Shown here piece after piece: positions 35,749 to 45,579 of a stretch of 60,131 nt of DNA. Below the pieces are notes generated by a model, which saw only the letters and a list, made by a program, of their open reading frames with translations, was not told where the DNA came from and searched no databases. Position 1 is the stretch's first letter. Each line of letters starts with the position of its first letter. The translations under genes and the position numbers were made by a program. The DNA is from Methanobacterium sp. UBA410 (GTDB lineage Archaea > Methanobacteriota > Methanobacteria > Methanobacteriales > Methanobacteriaceae), in assembly GCA_002498385.1 (NCBI GenBank), contig DAHH01000016.1:214238-274368 (forward strand). The letters run 5' to 3'.

Positions 35749-36240
35749 TTAAATTATTTTAAAAAAGACCACCCTGTGTTCTCCGGGACCGTTGTAATTT
35801 CTAATAACATTTAATCCATCAATATCAATTGTTTTATCATTTTCATACTCCTTAAATCCTAGGGTTTTGTAAAATGAAACTGCAACCTTGTTGCGGGGTT
35901 TGGTGAGAAGGTAAACTTTTCTACATCCTTTATCCCTTAAAACTTCAAAGAAACTTTGTAAAAGGTATGCTGCTATACTTTCCTTTCCAAAACCGGGTTT
36001 TACACAGAGAATATGTATGTAAGCATTGTTTGGATCCACTGGGGATATGAAACCCAAAAGAAATCCAAGTACACTTTTTTCTGCAGAATCTTTAACTAGG
36101 AATGACGTGTTTCTAAAGAACTTTGTGAACATGTGATAAATGGAGTTCTTCTCCCTTGTTATGGAATTACACTTTTCTGCAAGTTCTGCTATTTTAAGAA
36201 AATCATCTCCACGAACATTTCTTACCGTAATATCCTTCAT
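35749..36240 (-). CDS. GNAT family N-acetyltransferase
   Basis: This 163-residue protein has the GNAT fold: ITVRNVRGDDFLKIAELAEK at the start, VLGFLLGFISPVDPNNAYIH (strand beta4), a divergent acetyl-CoA loop VKPGFGKESIAAYLLQSFFE, and the NKVAVSFYKTLGFKEYEND motif. The substrate is unknown; the arrangement is reminiscent of diaminobutyrate-type acetyltransferases, but no ectoine or lysine-modification genes are nearby. GGGAGGA immediately upstream supports ATG at 36240 over the longer frame. It is divergent from the tRNA-Ala gene. Confidence 0.87.
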   Translation of the reverse strand: MKDITVRNVRGDDFLKIAELAEKCNSITREKNSIYHMFTKFFRNTSFLVKDSAEKSVLGFLLGFISPVDPNNAYIHILCVKPGFGKESIAAYLLQSFFEVLRDKGCRKVYLLTKPRNKVAVSFYKTLGFKEYENDKTIDIDGLNVIRNYNGPGEHRVVFFKII

Positions 36241-36276
36241 TATTTTCCTCCCATAACTTTCAAGGTTAGCATTAAG

Positions 36277-36284
36277 TTTAAATA
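36277..36284 (+). promoter_or_regulatory. TATA box of tRNA-Ala
   Basis: TTTAAATA lies about 32 bases before the mature tRNA 5' end, so transcription would begin a few bases upstream of the tRNA. It also overlaps the upstream region of the divergent GNAT gene. Confidence 0.6.
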
Positions 36285-36308
36285 TGACCAAGTTAAACTA
36301 CTTTATAA

Positions 36309-36932
<624 letters not shown>

Positions 36933-37589
36933 TTATCGATCCTTAATAAACCCGTCAATAGCACTTATAATCTCATCTAAACCTTCACCGGTTTTGAGAC
37001 TGCTTTTTATGACATTTATATCAGGATTGATCTCTTTAACATCTGCGACCATTTTATCCGAGTCTGCACCAACTGCATCTGCAATGTCAACCTTGTTTAT
37101 GATAACAAGGTCTGCATCCTTGAATATTAATGGGTGTTTCTCAGCTGTGTCATCTCCTTCAGTAACGCTTATTACAACCATTCTTATGTGGGATCCAAGG
37201 TCGAAGTCCACAGGACAAATGAGGTTTCCAACGTTCTCTATGAAAAGCAGGTCTATGTCCTTAAGGGGCAGGTCAGGAAGGGCGTGCTCAACAAGATGTG
37301 CATCAAGATGGCATTCTTTGCCTGTGTTAAGTCCCACAACAGGCACGTTATATCTTTCAATTCTTCCAGCATCGAATTTACTTATAACATCCCCTGCTAT
37401 CACACCTATCTTGTAATCCATCTTCTGTATCAGGGTTTCTATGAGTGATGTTTTTCCAGAGCCTATGGCTCCTAAAACATCTATTGAAAATGTGTTGGCT
37501 TTATCGAATATTTTCTGGTTTCTCCTTGCAAGCTTTTTGTTTGCAACCATGATATCGTGTTGTATCTCAATATCTGCGATTTTATGCAT
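36933..37589 (-). CDS. hypB: Hydrogenase nickel incorporation GTPase HypB
   Basis: This 218-residue SIMIBI GTPase loads nickel into [NiFe] hydrogenases with HypA. It has the P-loop LGAIGSGKTSLIETLI, a metal/switch region with NTGKECHLDAHLVEHAL, the ENVGNLICPVDFDLG Walker B region and the guanine-binding VIINKVDIADA. The histidine-rich N-terminal nickel store of bacterial HypB is absent, as in most archaea. GAGGGTG precedes the ATG. hypA lies 288 bases upstream on the same strand, and hycI, nikR and hypE are elsewhere in the window. Confidence 0.96.
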   Translation of the reverse strand: MHKIADIEIQHDIMVANKKLARRNQKIFDKANTFSIDVLGAIGSGKTSLIETLIQKMDYKIGVIAGDVISKFDAGRIERYNVPVVGLNTGKECHLDAHLVEHALPDLPLKDIDLLFIENVGNLICPVDFDLGSHIRMVVISVTEGDDTAEKHPLIFKDADLVIINKVDIADAVGADSDKMVADVKEINPDINVIKSSLKTGEGLDEIISAIDGFIKDR

Positions 37590-37877
37590 TTAATCACCCT
37601 CTAAAACGAATCGAACTTCATTATAAAGTCCGTTGTTAATTTATCCTACATTAAAATTCATATGATTTTAAAGTTCGTATCTTAAAAAAAAATTCATGTT
37701 TTTTATGTTAAATGTTTTTTAAAATCTATTAATTACCTTCCTGTCCAAACCATTTAACCTGTTAATAATATATTAATATTATGTTAATATTTGGTACAGA
37801 AAAAATATTTGTCCACCAATAATTTCATCATGAGATCTATCTGGAAGCATTCTAATAAACTTTATTTACCACCAGAT

Positions 37878-38273
37878 TCATTCACTACCTGAAGCGTCTG
37901 CATCATCTTCCTGTTCTATTTTAATTGTTTTAACGTTGCATTCACGTCCTGCAGTTATTTCAAGATTTCTTCCACCACATTCAGGACATCTTACAATTGC
38001 CAGATAATGATCAGAACCATCCATGTTAGGCAGTCCTTCATAGTTACATGTTTTACAGTCAATTTCCACTGGAACTTCTTCTATATTAATTTTTGAGCCT
38101 TCAAGGAGTGTGTTCTCGACAAGAACATCTAAAAGGAATTTAAGCTGCTCCGGGTTGAGCATGGTGAGTTGCCCAACTTCTATAGTTACTTCAAGTATCT
38201 CTGTAGCGTTGTTTTTCTCTGCAACATCCAGAACTGTTTTAACCATAGCATTAGCCATTGAAAGTTCGTGCAT
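37878..38273 (-). CDS. hypA: Hydrogenase nickel insertion protein HypA
   Basis: This 131-residue protein starts with the nickel-binding MHELSMANAMVKTV (His2) and carries the zinc site formed by CKTC and CPEC, followed by GGRNLEITAGRECNVKTI. It delivers nickel to the hydrogenase large subunit with HypB. It has an unusually acidic tail (EQEDDADASGSE). GAGGTGG precedes the ATG. Confidence 0.96.
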   Translation of the reverse strand: MHELSMANAMVKTVLDVAEKNNATEILEVTIEVGQLTMLNPEQLKFLLDVLVENTLLEGSKINIEEVPVEIDCKTCNYEGLPNMDGSDHYLAIVRCPECGGRNLEITAGRECNVKTIKIEQEDDADASGSE

Positions 38274-38728
38274 TCAGCCACCTCTTCTATGCTACTTACG
38301 TTGATCCTACTATTGGTGGAATCTGGTTAATAAAGTTAACAAATTAATTTTTCAGATAACTTATTTTATTTATCATTCAATTATCTATCATTCAAAATAA
38401 GTAAAATCTACGAAAAAGTTTTGTTGAACACGCCAGCAAAATTATTAACAAACAGCTCAAGTCTCCCTAAAATGAAACTTTGGTTGGTAAGGAATTTAGA
38501 AAATTTTTGTAGTAAAATTATTTTTGTAGTAAAATTAAAATGCAACTTTTAATCAATGAAAAAAAAATCTTTTCCAGAAGTTATCCATATTACTTTGTCT
38601 GCATAGTTATTTAATTGAAATTGATAAAATACCTATAATTGTTTACTTGATAAAAAAATTGATAAGTACTAGTTTGAATAATCTAGATCTGTGATAATTG
38701 AAGTTTACAATGATTTTAGGAGTAACAG
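38274..38728. other. Divergent spacer between hypA and prs
   Basis: This 455-base AT-rich region should hold the hypA (-) and prs (+) promoters. It contains the 17-bp x2 duplication at 38503-38536. AGGAG at 38718-38722 is the prs ribosome site. No RNA gene was recognised. Confidence 0.55.
38503..38536. repeat. Two tandem copies of a 17-bp unit
   Basis: ATTTTTGTAGTAAAATT is perfectly duplicated between hypA and prs. Confidence 0.95.
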
Positions 38729-39598
38729 GTGATATTTTTGATAATTGGTGGATCCGCTTCACAAAAATTAGCTGCAAAGGTTGCATGGAAATTACAAGAC
38801 ACCTTAAGTCCCATTGAAACCAGGAAATTTCCTGATGGTGAACGTTACATAAGAATAAAGGGTGACATCCCCCAAGACGTGACTGTGGTCCAATCAACGG
38901 GTTACCCCCAGGATGAAAACCTCATGGAACTCTTCCTCATCCTGAAAAACCTTAAGGATCTTGGAGTTAAAAACATAAAGGTTGTGATTCCCTACTTTGG
39001 ATATGGAAGGCAGGAGCGCAGGTTCAAAGAAGGAGAAGCTGTCTCAGCAGCTATAGTTGCAGAACTCCTTGAAGCTGCAGGGGCATCAGAGATATTCTGC
39101 ATAAACCTGCACGAGAAAGACATGAAAAAATTCTTCAACATTCCTGTACACGAAATATCGGCAATGCCCACGATAGCAGAACACCTCAAAGAAATGGACA
39201 ATCCAATTATAATCGGACCCGACAAGGGTGCCCTTGGATTTGCAGAGGAAATTGCAGGGATCCTGGACTGTGACTGTGATCACCTGGAGAAGGTGCGGCT
39301 CTCACCAACGAAGGTTGAAACCAAACCGAAAAGCATTGATGTTAAAGGCAGGGAAGTTGTGATAATAGATGACATAATAAGTACGGGTGGAACAATCGTC
39401 AACGCCACCAAGATCCTAAGGGAACACGGTGCCAAAAAGGTTGTTGTTGCATGCGTACATGCAGTACTCGTTGAGGATGCACTATTGAAGATCTTCGCAG
39501 CAGGTGTGGACGATGTGATCGCCACAGATACCCTTCGATCAGAGGTTAGTGCTGTTTCTGTAGCTTCTCTTATTGCTGAAAAGTTAGAAGAAGTTTAA
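38729..39598 (+). CDS. prs: Ribose-phosphate pyrophosphokinase
   Basis: This 289-residue enzyme makes PRPP from ribose 5-phosphate and ATP for nucleotide, histidine and cofactor synthesis. It has IIGGSASQKLAAKVAWKL at the start, ETRKFPDGERYIRIKGDI, IPYFGYGRQERRFKEGEAVS (flexible loop/ATP site) and the PRPP-binding EVVIIDDIISTGGTIVNA. It is of the short archaeal type. The start is GTG with AGGAG six bases upstream. It is monocistronic on the plus strand. Confidence 0.96.
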   Translation: MIFLIIGGSASQKLAAKVAWKLQDTLSPIETRKFPDGERYIRIKGDIPQDVTVVQSTGYPQDENLMELFLILKNLKDLGVKNIKVVIPYFGYGRQERRFKEGEAVSAAIVAELLEAAGASEIFCINLHEKDMKKFFNIPVHEISAMPTIAEHLKEMDNPIIIGPDKGALGFAEEIAGILDCDCDHLEKVRLSPTKVETKPKSIDVKGREVVIIDDIISTGGTIVNATKILREHGAKKVVVACVHAVLVEDALLKIFAAGVDDVIATDTLRSEVSAVSVASLIAEKLEEV

Positions 39599-40018
39599 TT
39601 GAAAGAAATAATTGAAAAAAATGAGATTTTGTAGTTGAGAAATTGATATTTTACTTGAGATATTTTACTTGATAACATCAAGTTTCAACAATAATTTGCA
39701 ACAAATCTAATTTATTTTTAAATTTATCGTACTGCAACAAATGGAATCTTATATTTCTAGATTTATAGATTCTCTTTCTTCTTCAATTCTTTTTTAACCA
39801 TAATTTTAACTTTTTTTTAAAAGATTAATTAATCTTTCTAAACAAAGACAAAAAAATGGATAAAGACAAAAAAAGACAAATAAACGTTTTTAAAATAGTA
39901 AAATTAGGTTAAGATCCACTTTAAAAGTCTCAGTAAAAAGAGTTTTTGAAATTGTAAAAGAGTTTTTGAAATTGTAAAAGAAAGTCTTTGTAACATATTT
40001 AAAATCAGACCTTAAAAA
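39599..40018. other. Spacer between convergent prs and an unknown gene
   Basis: This 420-base AT-rich spacer between two gene ends contains T-runs suited to termination and two tandem duplications: 20 bp x2 at 39941-39980 and a GACAAAAAAATGGATAAAGACAAAAAAAG-like partial repeat near 39846-39880. No ORF or RNA gene was recognised. Confidence 0.55.
39941..39980. repeat. Two tandem copies of a 20-bp unit
   Basis: AGTTTTTGAAATTGTAAAAG is perfectly duplicated in the prs-downstream spacer. Confidence 0.96.
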
Positions 40019-40597
40019 TCAGACTTTCAACAGGGAATACTTAATCAACTGCCCAGGTCTGTTTTCAGGACTGCATATTCCCTCAGATGTTTCACCTGCA
40101 TTTTTCGCCGCAGTCTTTTGCATTTTTTCCTTCTGTTCGGGAGTGTAATCGCCAAAATACAATCCTTCTTCATCTTTTTTCAGCACGTCGTATTCTACAG
40201 GGCAGTCTGCAACAGAAGGTACTAAAAGACAGCCATCTTCACTTACATCCTGTTCAACTCCAATTTCCCAGCCCCTGCTGAGTACCGCTGCATGATTCAA
40301 CATTTCAACAACTGCATCGTTCTCCGCTGTCACGTATCTGGCCGTGTTCTTGAAATCAGCACATGTTGCACCATTTACAATCTTTGATTCCCCACCAAGA
40401 ACGAATTTACCGGTTGCACGCACCTTAAAAAGGGGGTACTTGCATGCATCATCCAGAAAAGTTTTGATGACTATTTCCCAGTTATCATCCTCAAAGGATG
40501 CTTCCCTTTTAACATACAGTGTAGTTTCATCCTGATTTTTAATAGGTTCGGGTTTTTTACTCTGCCATTTACCATTTAAGTCAGCGTATTCAAGCAT
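40019..40597 (-). CDS. Conserved-looking soluble protein of unknown function
   Basis: I do not recognise this 192-residue protein. It is soluble, acidic, and alternates probable strands (ETTLYVKREASFEDDNWEIV, YPLFKVRATGKFVLGGE) with helices, starting with DLNGKWQSKKPEPI, reminiscent of lipocalin-like beta proteins. C-terminal features are EEGLYFGDYTPEQKEKMQKT and RPGQLIKYSLLKV. Four cysteines (ACKYP, ATCAD, DGCLL, ADCPV) lie in the middle. AAGGTG upstream supports ATG at 40597; the GTG four codons earlier overlaps it. It stands alone. Confidence 0.75.
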   Translation of the reverse strand: MLEYADLNGKWQSKKPEPIKNQDETTLYVKREASFEDDNWEIVIKTFLDDACKYPLFKVRATGKFVLGGESKIVNGATCADFKNTARYVTAENDAVVEMLNHAAVLSRGWEIGVEQDVSEDGCLLVPSVADCPVEYDVLKKDEEGLYFGDYTPEQKEKMQKTAAKNAGETSEGICSPENRPGQLIKYSLLKV

Positions 40598-40835
40598 TTT
40601 ATCACACACCTTGAAACATTTAGTTAATGAAACATTTAATCAGTAAAATATCTTCAGATAAAATCTTTATAAAAGAATATCTTTAGTATTCTATTCTTTA
40701 GTGTTCTATTTATTTCTCGTATTTTATTATTCATTCAATTAATCCATTTGATTGAATGATCTAAAAATCAGGTTATACACAAAAAAACAAGTTACAAAAA
40801 ATAGAATATGCAAAGAAAAAAATGGAATAAAAATC

Positions 40836-42419
40836 TTATTTCCTTTTATTTGCAGGTTCAACATTTACAGATTTGCCTTTTATTCTGGATCCACTCATTA
40901 TAGAGATAAATTCACTTGCGCTGGCTTCAGGAACTTCCACAAACGAGAACTTGTCAAAAACATCTATTTTCCCTATTGTTGAACTTGAAAGACCTGTGCT
41001 GTCTCCTATAGCTCTTATTATGTCTTTTGCTTTGATCCTCTGTTTGCGTCCCACATTCATGAAAAATCTCACCATACCCGGGCTTGCACCAGTATCACCA
41101 AAGTCAGCTGCTGGTTCAGGAGTTTCTTTTTTCCGGGTCATGACAATTTTAAGAAGGGCTGCAGCCAATTCAACAGAGCTGTAATCTTCTTCCATCATTT
41201 TTTCAACAATATGTATCTGTTTTTCCAGATTTTCTGCGTTAATAACATGTTTAACATTTTCCAGGAATTTGTTGGTTTTGATCTCTTCAACATCCTTTAT
41301 GGACGGTATCTGATGCTGTTCAATCTTGGTTTTGGTGTACTTCTGTATATCTCTGAGCTGGTATATCTCCTTTCCAGACACAAACGTAAAGGCCATACCT
41401 TTTTTACCTGCCCTACCTGTTCTTCCAATCCTGTGAACGTAATACTCATCATCGTTTGGCACGTCGAAGTTGAAAACCGCTTCAACGTTTTCCACGTCGA
41501 TTCCCCTTGCAGCCACATCCGTTGCAACCAGGACATCGATCTTACCCTTTCTGAACTTGGACATGACCCTGTCCCTCTGGTTCTGGGTCATATCTCCGTG
41601 GAGGCCGTCTGCGGCATATCCTCTTATCTGGAGGTGTGTTACAAGTTTGTCCACCCTTCTTTTGGTGTTGCAGAATACCAGGGAAAGGTCGAAGTTATTT
41701 ATGTCAAGAAGGCGTGAGAGCAGCTCCAGTTTCATTTTCTCCCTAACCTCAAAGTAGACCTGCTGGATCTCAGGTACAGTGAGCTCCTGGTGAACCACTT
41801 TAAGGAATTCAGGGTCGTTCTGATATTTACGGGTTAAGCTGAGAATGTCACGTGACATTGTTGCAGAGAAAAGGAGTGTTTGTCTTTCACGTGGCATGTC
41901 CCTTAAAACAAATTCGATATCGTCCCGAAATCCCATATCCAACATTTCATCAGCTTCATCCAGAACCATGAGCTTTACATTTCCCATTCTCAAGGTTCCT
42001 CGCCTCATGTGGTCCATGACACGGCCAGGTGTTCCTATTATGATTTGCACTCCCTTTTTAAGGGCTTTGATCTGTCTCTCTATTGGTTGACCACCGTAAA
42101 CTGGCAGTACCTTGATCTTATCCATGTACTTGGAGAGTTTCCTGATCTCCTCTGCAACCTGAATTGCAAGTTCCCTGGTTGGACAGAGTATCACTGCCTG
42201 CAGATTCCTGTCTCCCGGATCAACCATCTCAAGTATGGGGATTCCAAATGCAGCTGTTTTTCCAGTACCTGTCTGTGCCTGCCCTATAACATCTTTACCA
42301 GCCAATATGTGAGGTATTGCCAGAGATTGGATTGGTGTAGCTTCTTCAAATCCCATATCTGCAACAGCATTCTCTATTTCAGTGGATATATTCAAATCTT
42401 TAAATTTAAGTTTTTTCAT
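40836..42419 (-). CDS. deaD: DEAD-box ATP-dependent RNA helicase
   Basis: This 527-residue helicase has every DEAD-box motif: the Q motif EEATPIQSLAIPHIL, AQTGTGKTAAFG (I), PTRELAIQVAEE (Ia), TPGRVMDHM (Ib), VLDEADEMLDMG (II), LFSATMS (III), FCNTKRRVDKL (IV), ATDVAARGIDVENVE (V) and HRIGRTGRAGKKG (VI). Residues ~450-527 form a DbpA/CsdA-type RNA-binding domain (GMVRFFMNVGRKQRIKAKDI). It probably remodels structured RNA, for example in ribosome assembly or cold adaptation. GGAAG precedes the ATG. Confidence 0.96.
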   Translation of the reverse strand: MKKLKFKDLNISTEIENAVADMGFEEATPIQSLAIPHILAGKDVIGQAQTGTGKTAAFGIPILEMVDPGDRNLQAVILCPTRELAIQVAEEIRKLSKYMDKIKVLPVYGGQPIERQIKALKKGVQIIIGTPGRVMDHMRRGTLRMGNVKLMVLDEADEMLDMGFRDDIEFVLRDMPRERQTLLFSATMSRDILSLTRKYQNDPEFLKVVHQELTVPEIQQVYFEVREKMKLELLSRLLDINNFDLSLVFCNTKRRVDKLVTHLQIRGYAADGLHGDMTQNQRDRVMSKFRKGKIDVLVATDVAARGIDVENVEAVFNFDVPNDDEYYVHRIGRTGRAGKKGMAFTFVSGKEIYQLRDIQKYTKTKIEQHQIPSIKDVEEIKTNKFLENVKHVINAENLEKQIHIVEKMMEEDYSSVELAAALLKIVMTRKKETPEPAADFGDTGASPGMVRFFMNVGRKQRIKAKDIIRAIGDSTGLSSSTIGKIDVFDKFSFVEVPEASASEFISIMSGSRIKGKSVNVEPANKRK

Positions 42420-43006
42420 TTTCGTATCTTCCTTTATTTTACGTATAACTCAATTAAATAGCGTTATATCTTGTAAGCTCCTAAATCTTCAGTAAAATTA
42501 GTATGAGTAATTAATGAAGTTCAATTGAGAATTCATTCAGAGTCCAAGATCACCATTCTACTAAAATTTATATTGAATATGTTTGTTCATCCATATAACA
42601 TTATGTCAGAACGTCCCCTAAAAATGGATCTTTAAGTGCCAAGATTTTTTTTCTTTAGGTTTACAGTTTTTCTTTATTTGAGATGAGAGGACATCCAAAA
42701 TTCAAATTAAAACATCAAACCAGATTATTTCCCATGAAAACCTTGAAAAATGAAGATTAAATGCTTTAAATTATGATTTGACCCAATAGATCTTGCATGT
42801 AATTAATAAGTTTGCATGATATTAAAATAAAATCCTTTTAAATAAAATCCTTCCAAAATTATTTTAAAATTATTTTAAAATTAGATCAATGCAATTGAAA
42901 CCTTAAAAAACCAGACTAAAAAAAGTAGAAATAAAAAATACCTAAAAAATATTAGGAATAACCTGAACTCAAAGTTTAAAAACTTCAAGAGTTATTCAAA
43001 GGTTAT
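42420..43006. other. AT-rich spacer between lonB and the helicase gene
   Basis: This 587-base spacer contains several short near-repeats (AAATAAAATCC and ATTATTTTAAA near 42826-42882). It should carry the helicase promoter near 42430-42600. I see no ORF, tRNA or other RNA gene. Confidence 0.5.
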
Positions 43007-44917
43007 TCAATGGGTTGTAGGGTTGTTGTTAATAATTCCCTTTGGAACCATTTCTGTAATTCTTCGCATCTTCTCAATCAAACTCTTTTTGCCCTTTCCA
43101 ACCAGTGCGTATTCAAGAACATCACTCAGGGTTTCAACTGGTATCACTTCAATTTTGTCCTTGTATCTTTCCTCGATCAATACATCAGCCATGTTAGATT
43201 TTGGTATTAAAACCCGTTTGATGCCCGCTTGAGCTGCAGCCTCAATTTTGCCCGTAACACCGCCCACAGGGAGCACGTCTCCCCTGACACTGAGTGATCC
43301 GGTTAATGCCAGTGATTGGTCCACAGGTATGTTTTCAAGTGCAGAAACAACTGATGTTGCAACTGAAACACTTGCACTGTCTCCTTCAACACCTTCATAG
43401 GTCTGGAGGAACTGTATGTGTATGTCATATTTGGATATGCTGGTTCCTGTATTCTTTTTAATAAGTGCACTCACGTTCTGCACTGCTTCTTTAGCTATGT
43501 CACCAAGCTTACCCGTTGCTATTATCTTACCTTCTTCTATACTTTGGGCAGGTGCTGCTTCTGCTGCTATTGGAAGGACTATACCGCTTCTATCTCCAAT
43601 TATGGCCAGACCGTTCACCCTACCAATTTCAGTGCCCTCTGTTTTGAATACACTGTATTCCTTCCTTTGAACTATGTAGCGGTCAGCTATCTGCTGTTCC
43701 AAGGTTCTTGCAAGTTTTTTAGCATTTAAGACGTGGTCAACTGTGACGAATTCTGCGTTTTCACCTTTAGCTATGTCACCAGCAGCCCTTACAAGCCCTC
43801 CCAGATCCCTCAACTTCAGGGTCAACGAATCTTTTTTACCGGATCTTCTCTGAGCTTCCCTTATAATTTCTGCTATAGCTTCTTTACTGAAATGAGGTAT
43901 TCTACCATCTTTTTCAACTTCCTGAGCAACAAATTGGACCAGTTTATTCCTGTTTTCCTCTGTGTCAGGCATTGAATCCTTCATGAAAACCTCGTAACCA
44001 TATCCACGTATCCTTGATCTGAGTGCTATGTGCATGCCCTCAAGAACTTTGAGGTTTCCAGATGCAACCAGCACAAAGTCACAGGGTACTGGCTGTGAAC
44101 GTACCATGGCTCCACTGCTCGTCTCGCTCTGTCCTGTTATGGAGTACTTTCCTTCCTGCATTGCAGTTAAAAGCTCCTGCTGGGTTTTCATTTGCATGGT
44201 TCCGATTTCGTCTACGTAAAGCACACCCTTGTTTGCCCTGTGTATCATTCCAGCTTCAACACGTTCATGTGCAGGTGTTCCAAGTCCTCCAGACTGGTAT
44301 GGGTCGTGTCTGACATCACCAAGTAAAGCTCCTGCATGGGCTCCTGTAGCATCAATGAAGGGTGCTTTAGTGTTGTTTTCATTGTTTACAAGAAGTTTTG
44401 GAACCATTACAGAAGTTCTTGGTTTTATCTGTTGAAGTGCAAGGAAAACGAAAGCTGCAGCAATTATCGCAACTAAGAACTGGTTGAGAGCGAATCCAAT
44501 GACCATGATCATGGTTATGGCAATGATCATGAACATGTTCTTCTTTTCTTCCTGTCCTTTGGCCTTTACCTTGTAATTCATAACAACTTTTTTACCCTCT
44601 CCAACAGGCATTGCACCTATAAGGGGATTGTTGTTGTCTTCCACGTTGGGATAAACTAGTACATCCTGAAGTTCTTCTGGTGGGAGGAGTTCTGCCATTC
44701 CTTTGGCAAGCATGGATTTGCCTATACCCGGTTCTCCAATTAACAGAACATTTCTCCTCTGTTTTGCTGCTTTTTTTATGGTTTCAACAGCTTCTTCTTG
44801 ACCTATTATCTGATCTATGATCCTTTTAGGGACTTCTATGTCCTGAGAGGTTTTGTAAGTCTTAAAATCAGTTTTATTTTCCGATGGAGTTGTAGAATTT
44901 GAATTTAAATTTGCCAT
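43007..44917 (-). CDS. lonB: Archaeal membrane-bound Lon protease (LonB)
   Basis: This 636-residue protease is of the archaeal LonB type. A AAA module with Walker A LLIGEPGIGKSMLAKGM is interrupted by two membrane helices (MFMIIAITMIMVIGFALN and FLVAIIAAAFVFLALQQI) that anchor it to the membrane, followed by Walker B GVLYVDEIGTM. The C-terminal protease domain has the Ser-Lys dyad: Ser514 in EGDSASVSVATS and Lys557 in GGVTGKIEAAAQAG, the expected 43-residue spacing. ATG at 44917 is preferred; the TTG at 44929 abuts GGAGG with no spacing. Confidence 0.96.
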   Translation of the reverse strand: MANLNSNSTTPSENKTDFKTYKTSQDIEVPKRIIDQIIGQEEAVETIKKAAKQRRNVLLIGEPGIGKSMLAKGMAELLPPEELQDVLVYPNVEDNNNPLIGAMPVGEGKKVVMNYKVKAKGQEEKKNMFMIIAITMIMVIGFALNQFLVAIIAAAFVFLALQQIKPRTSVMVPKLLVNNENNTKAPFIDATGAHAGALLGDVRHDPYQSGGLGTPAHERVEAGMIHRANKGVLYVDEIGTMQMKTQQELLTAMQEGKYSITGQSETSSGAMVRSQPVPCDFVLVASGNLKVLEGMHIALRSRIRGYGYEVFMKDSMPDTEENRNKLVQFVAQEVEKDGRIPHFSKEAIAEIIREAQRRSGKKDSLTLKLRDLGGLVRAAGDIAKGENAEFVTVDHVLNAKKLARTLEQQIADRYIVQRKEYSVFKTEGTEIGRVNGLAIIGDRSGIVLPIAAEAAPAQSIEEGKIIATGKLGDIAKEAVQNVSALIKKNTGTSISKYDIHIQFLQTYEGVEGDSASVSVATSVVSALENIPVDQSLALTGSLSVRGDVLPVGGVTGKIEAAAQAGIKRVLIPKSNMADVLIEERYKDKIEVIPVETLSDVLEYALVGKGKKSLIEKMRRITEMVPKGIINNNPTTH

Positions 44918-45579
44918 AGTTTGTGACAACCTCCTGAATTTTGCATAAATACAAAAATCAAAATGCTCTGGATGATATTATATTGACATATTTTATATTG
45001 ATATATAATATCTTATGTATTGTATATGAACGTTTGCTTTTAACTTAGAAAATAACAAAAAATTGTTTCTTTCCATTAAAAACCTTTTAATTAACATTTT
45101 TCAACATAATCTGGATTTTTTGGGGCCATTTCTTTATCTGATCATTTTTGACCTCTTGATTTGATCATGCCTTTTGATCATGAAAAAATTTATTTCATTT
45201 TAATAACTTTAAGTATATAAAATCATTGGTCTTAAAATCATTGGTTTGTGAAAGCAAAATATGGTTTATGAAAGCAAATACAAACTAACCAAAAAAATGG
45301 TAAACCAAAAAACATGTGGTAGTTAACAAATAAGGCGATGGATCCAAAAACCTTTTTAAAAGGTTCCCATTAATTTAAAAGTTTAAGTAAATGGATGTGA
45401 ACCCTTAAACAGCCACATTTTAGGCATATAAAACCCGGTTAACTATCGTGTCATGTTTAAATGGCTGCAGATAAATGAAATGGAAGTTCTAACAGTAAGC
45501 CTATAAATTTTTATATAAATCAGTTGAATTTAGATCATGAAAAAGTTGGGTGAAGGTAAAAATTTCAGGAGATGGAAAT
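44918..45579. other. Divergent promoter region between lonB and cobQ
   Basis: This spacer of about 660 bases is AT-rich. TATATTGATATATAATATC near 44992-45012 is a strong TATA-like block for lonB. GCATATAAAACC near 45424-45435 and TTATATAAAT near 45512-45521 are candidates for cobQ. Short duplications include TTAAAATCATTGG near 45218-45245. Near 45350-45365 a small hairpin CCTTTTTAAAAGG occurs; no riboswitch was recognised. Confidence 0.5.

Noticed and set aside
45340..45579. Cobalamin riboswitch upstream of cobQ
   Set aside because: A small hairpin and a GC-richer patch are present, but no B12-box-like conserved sequence was found.
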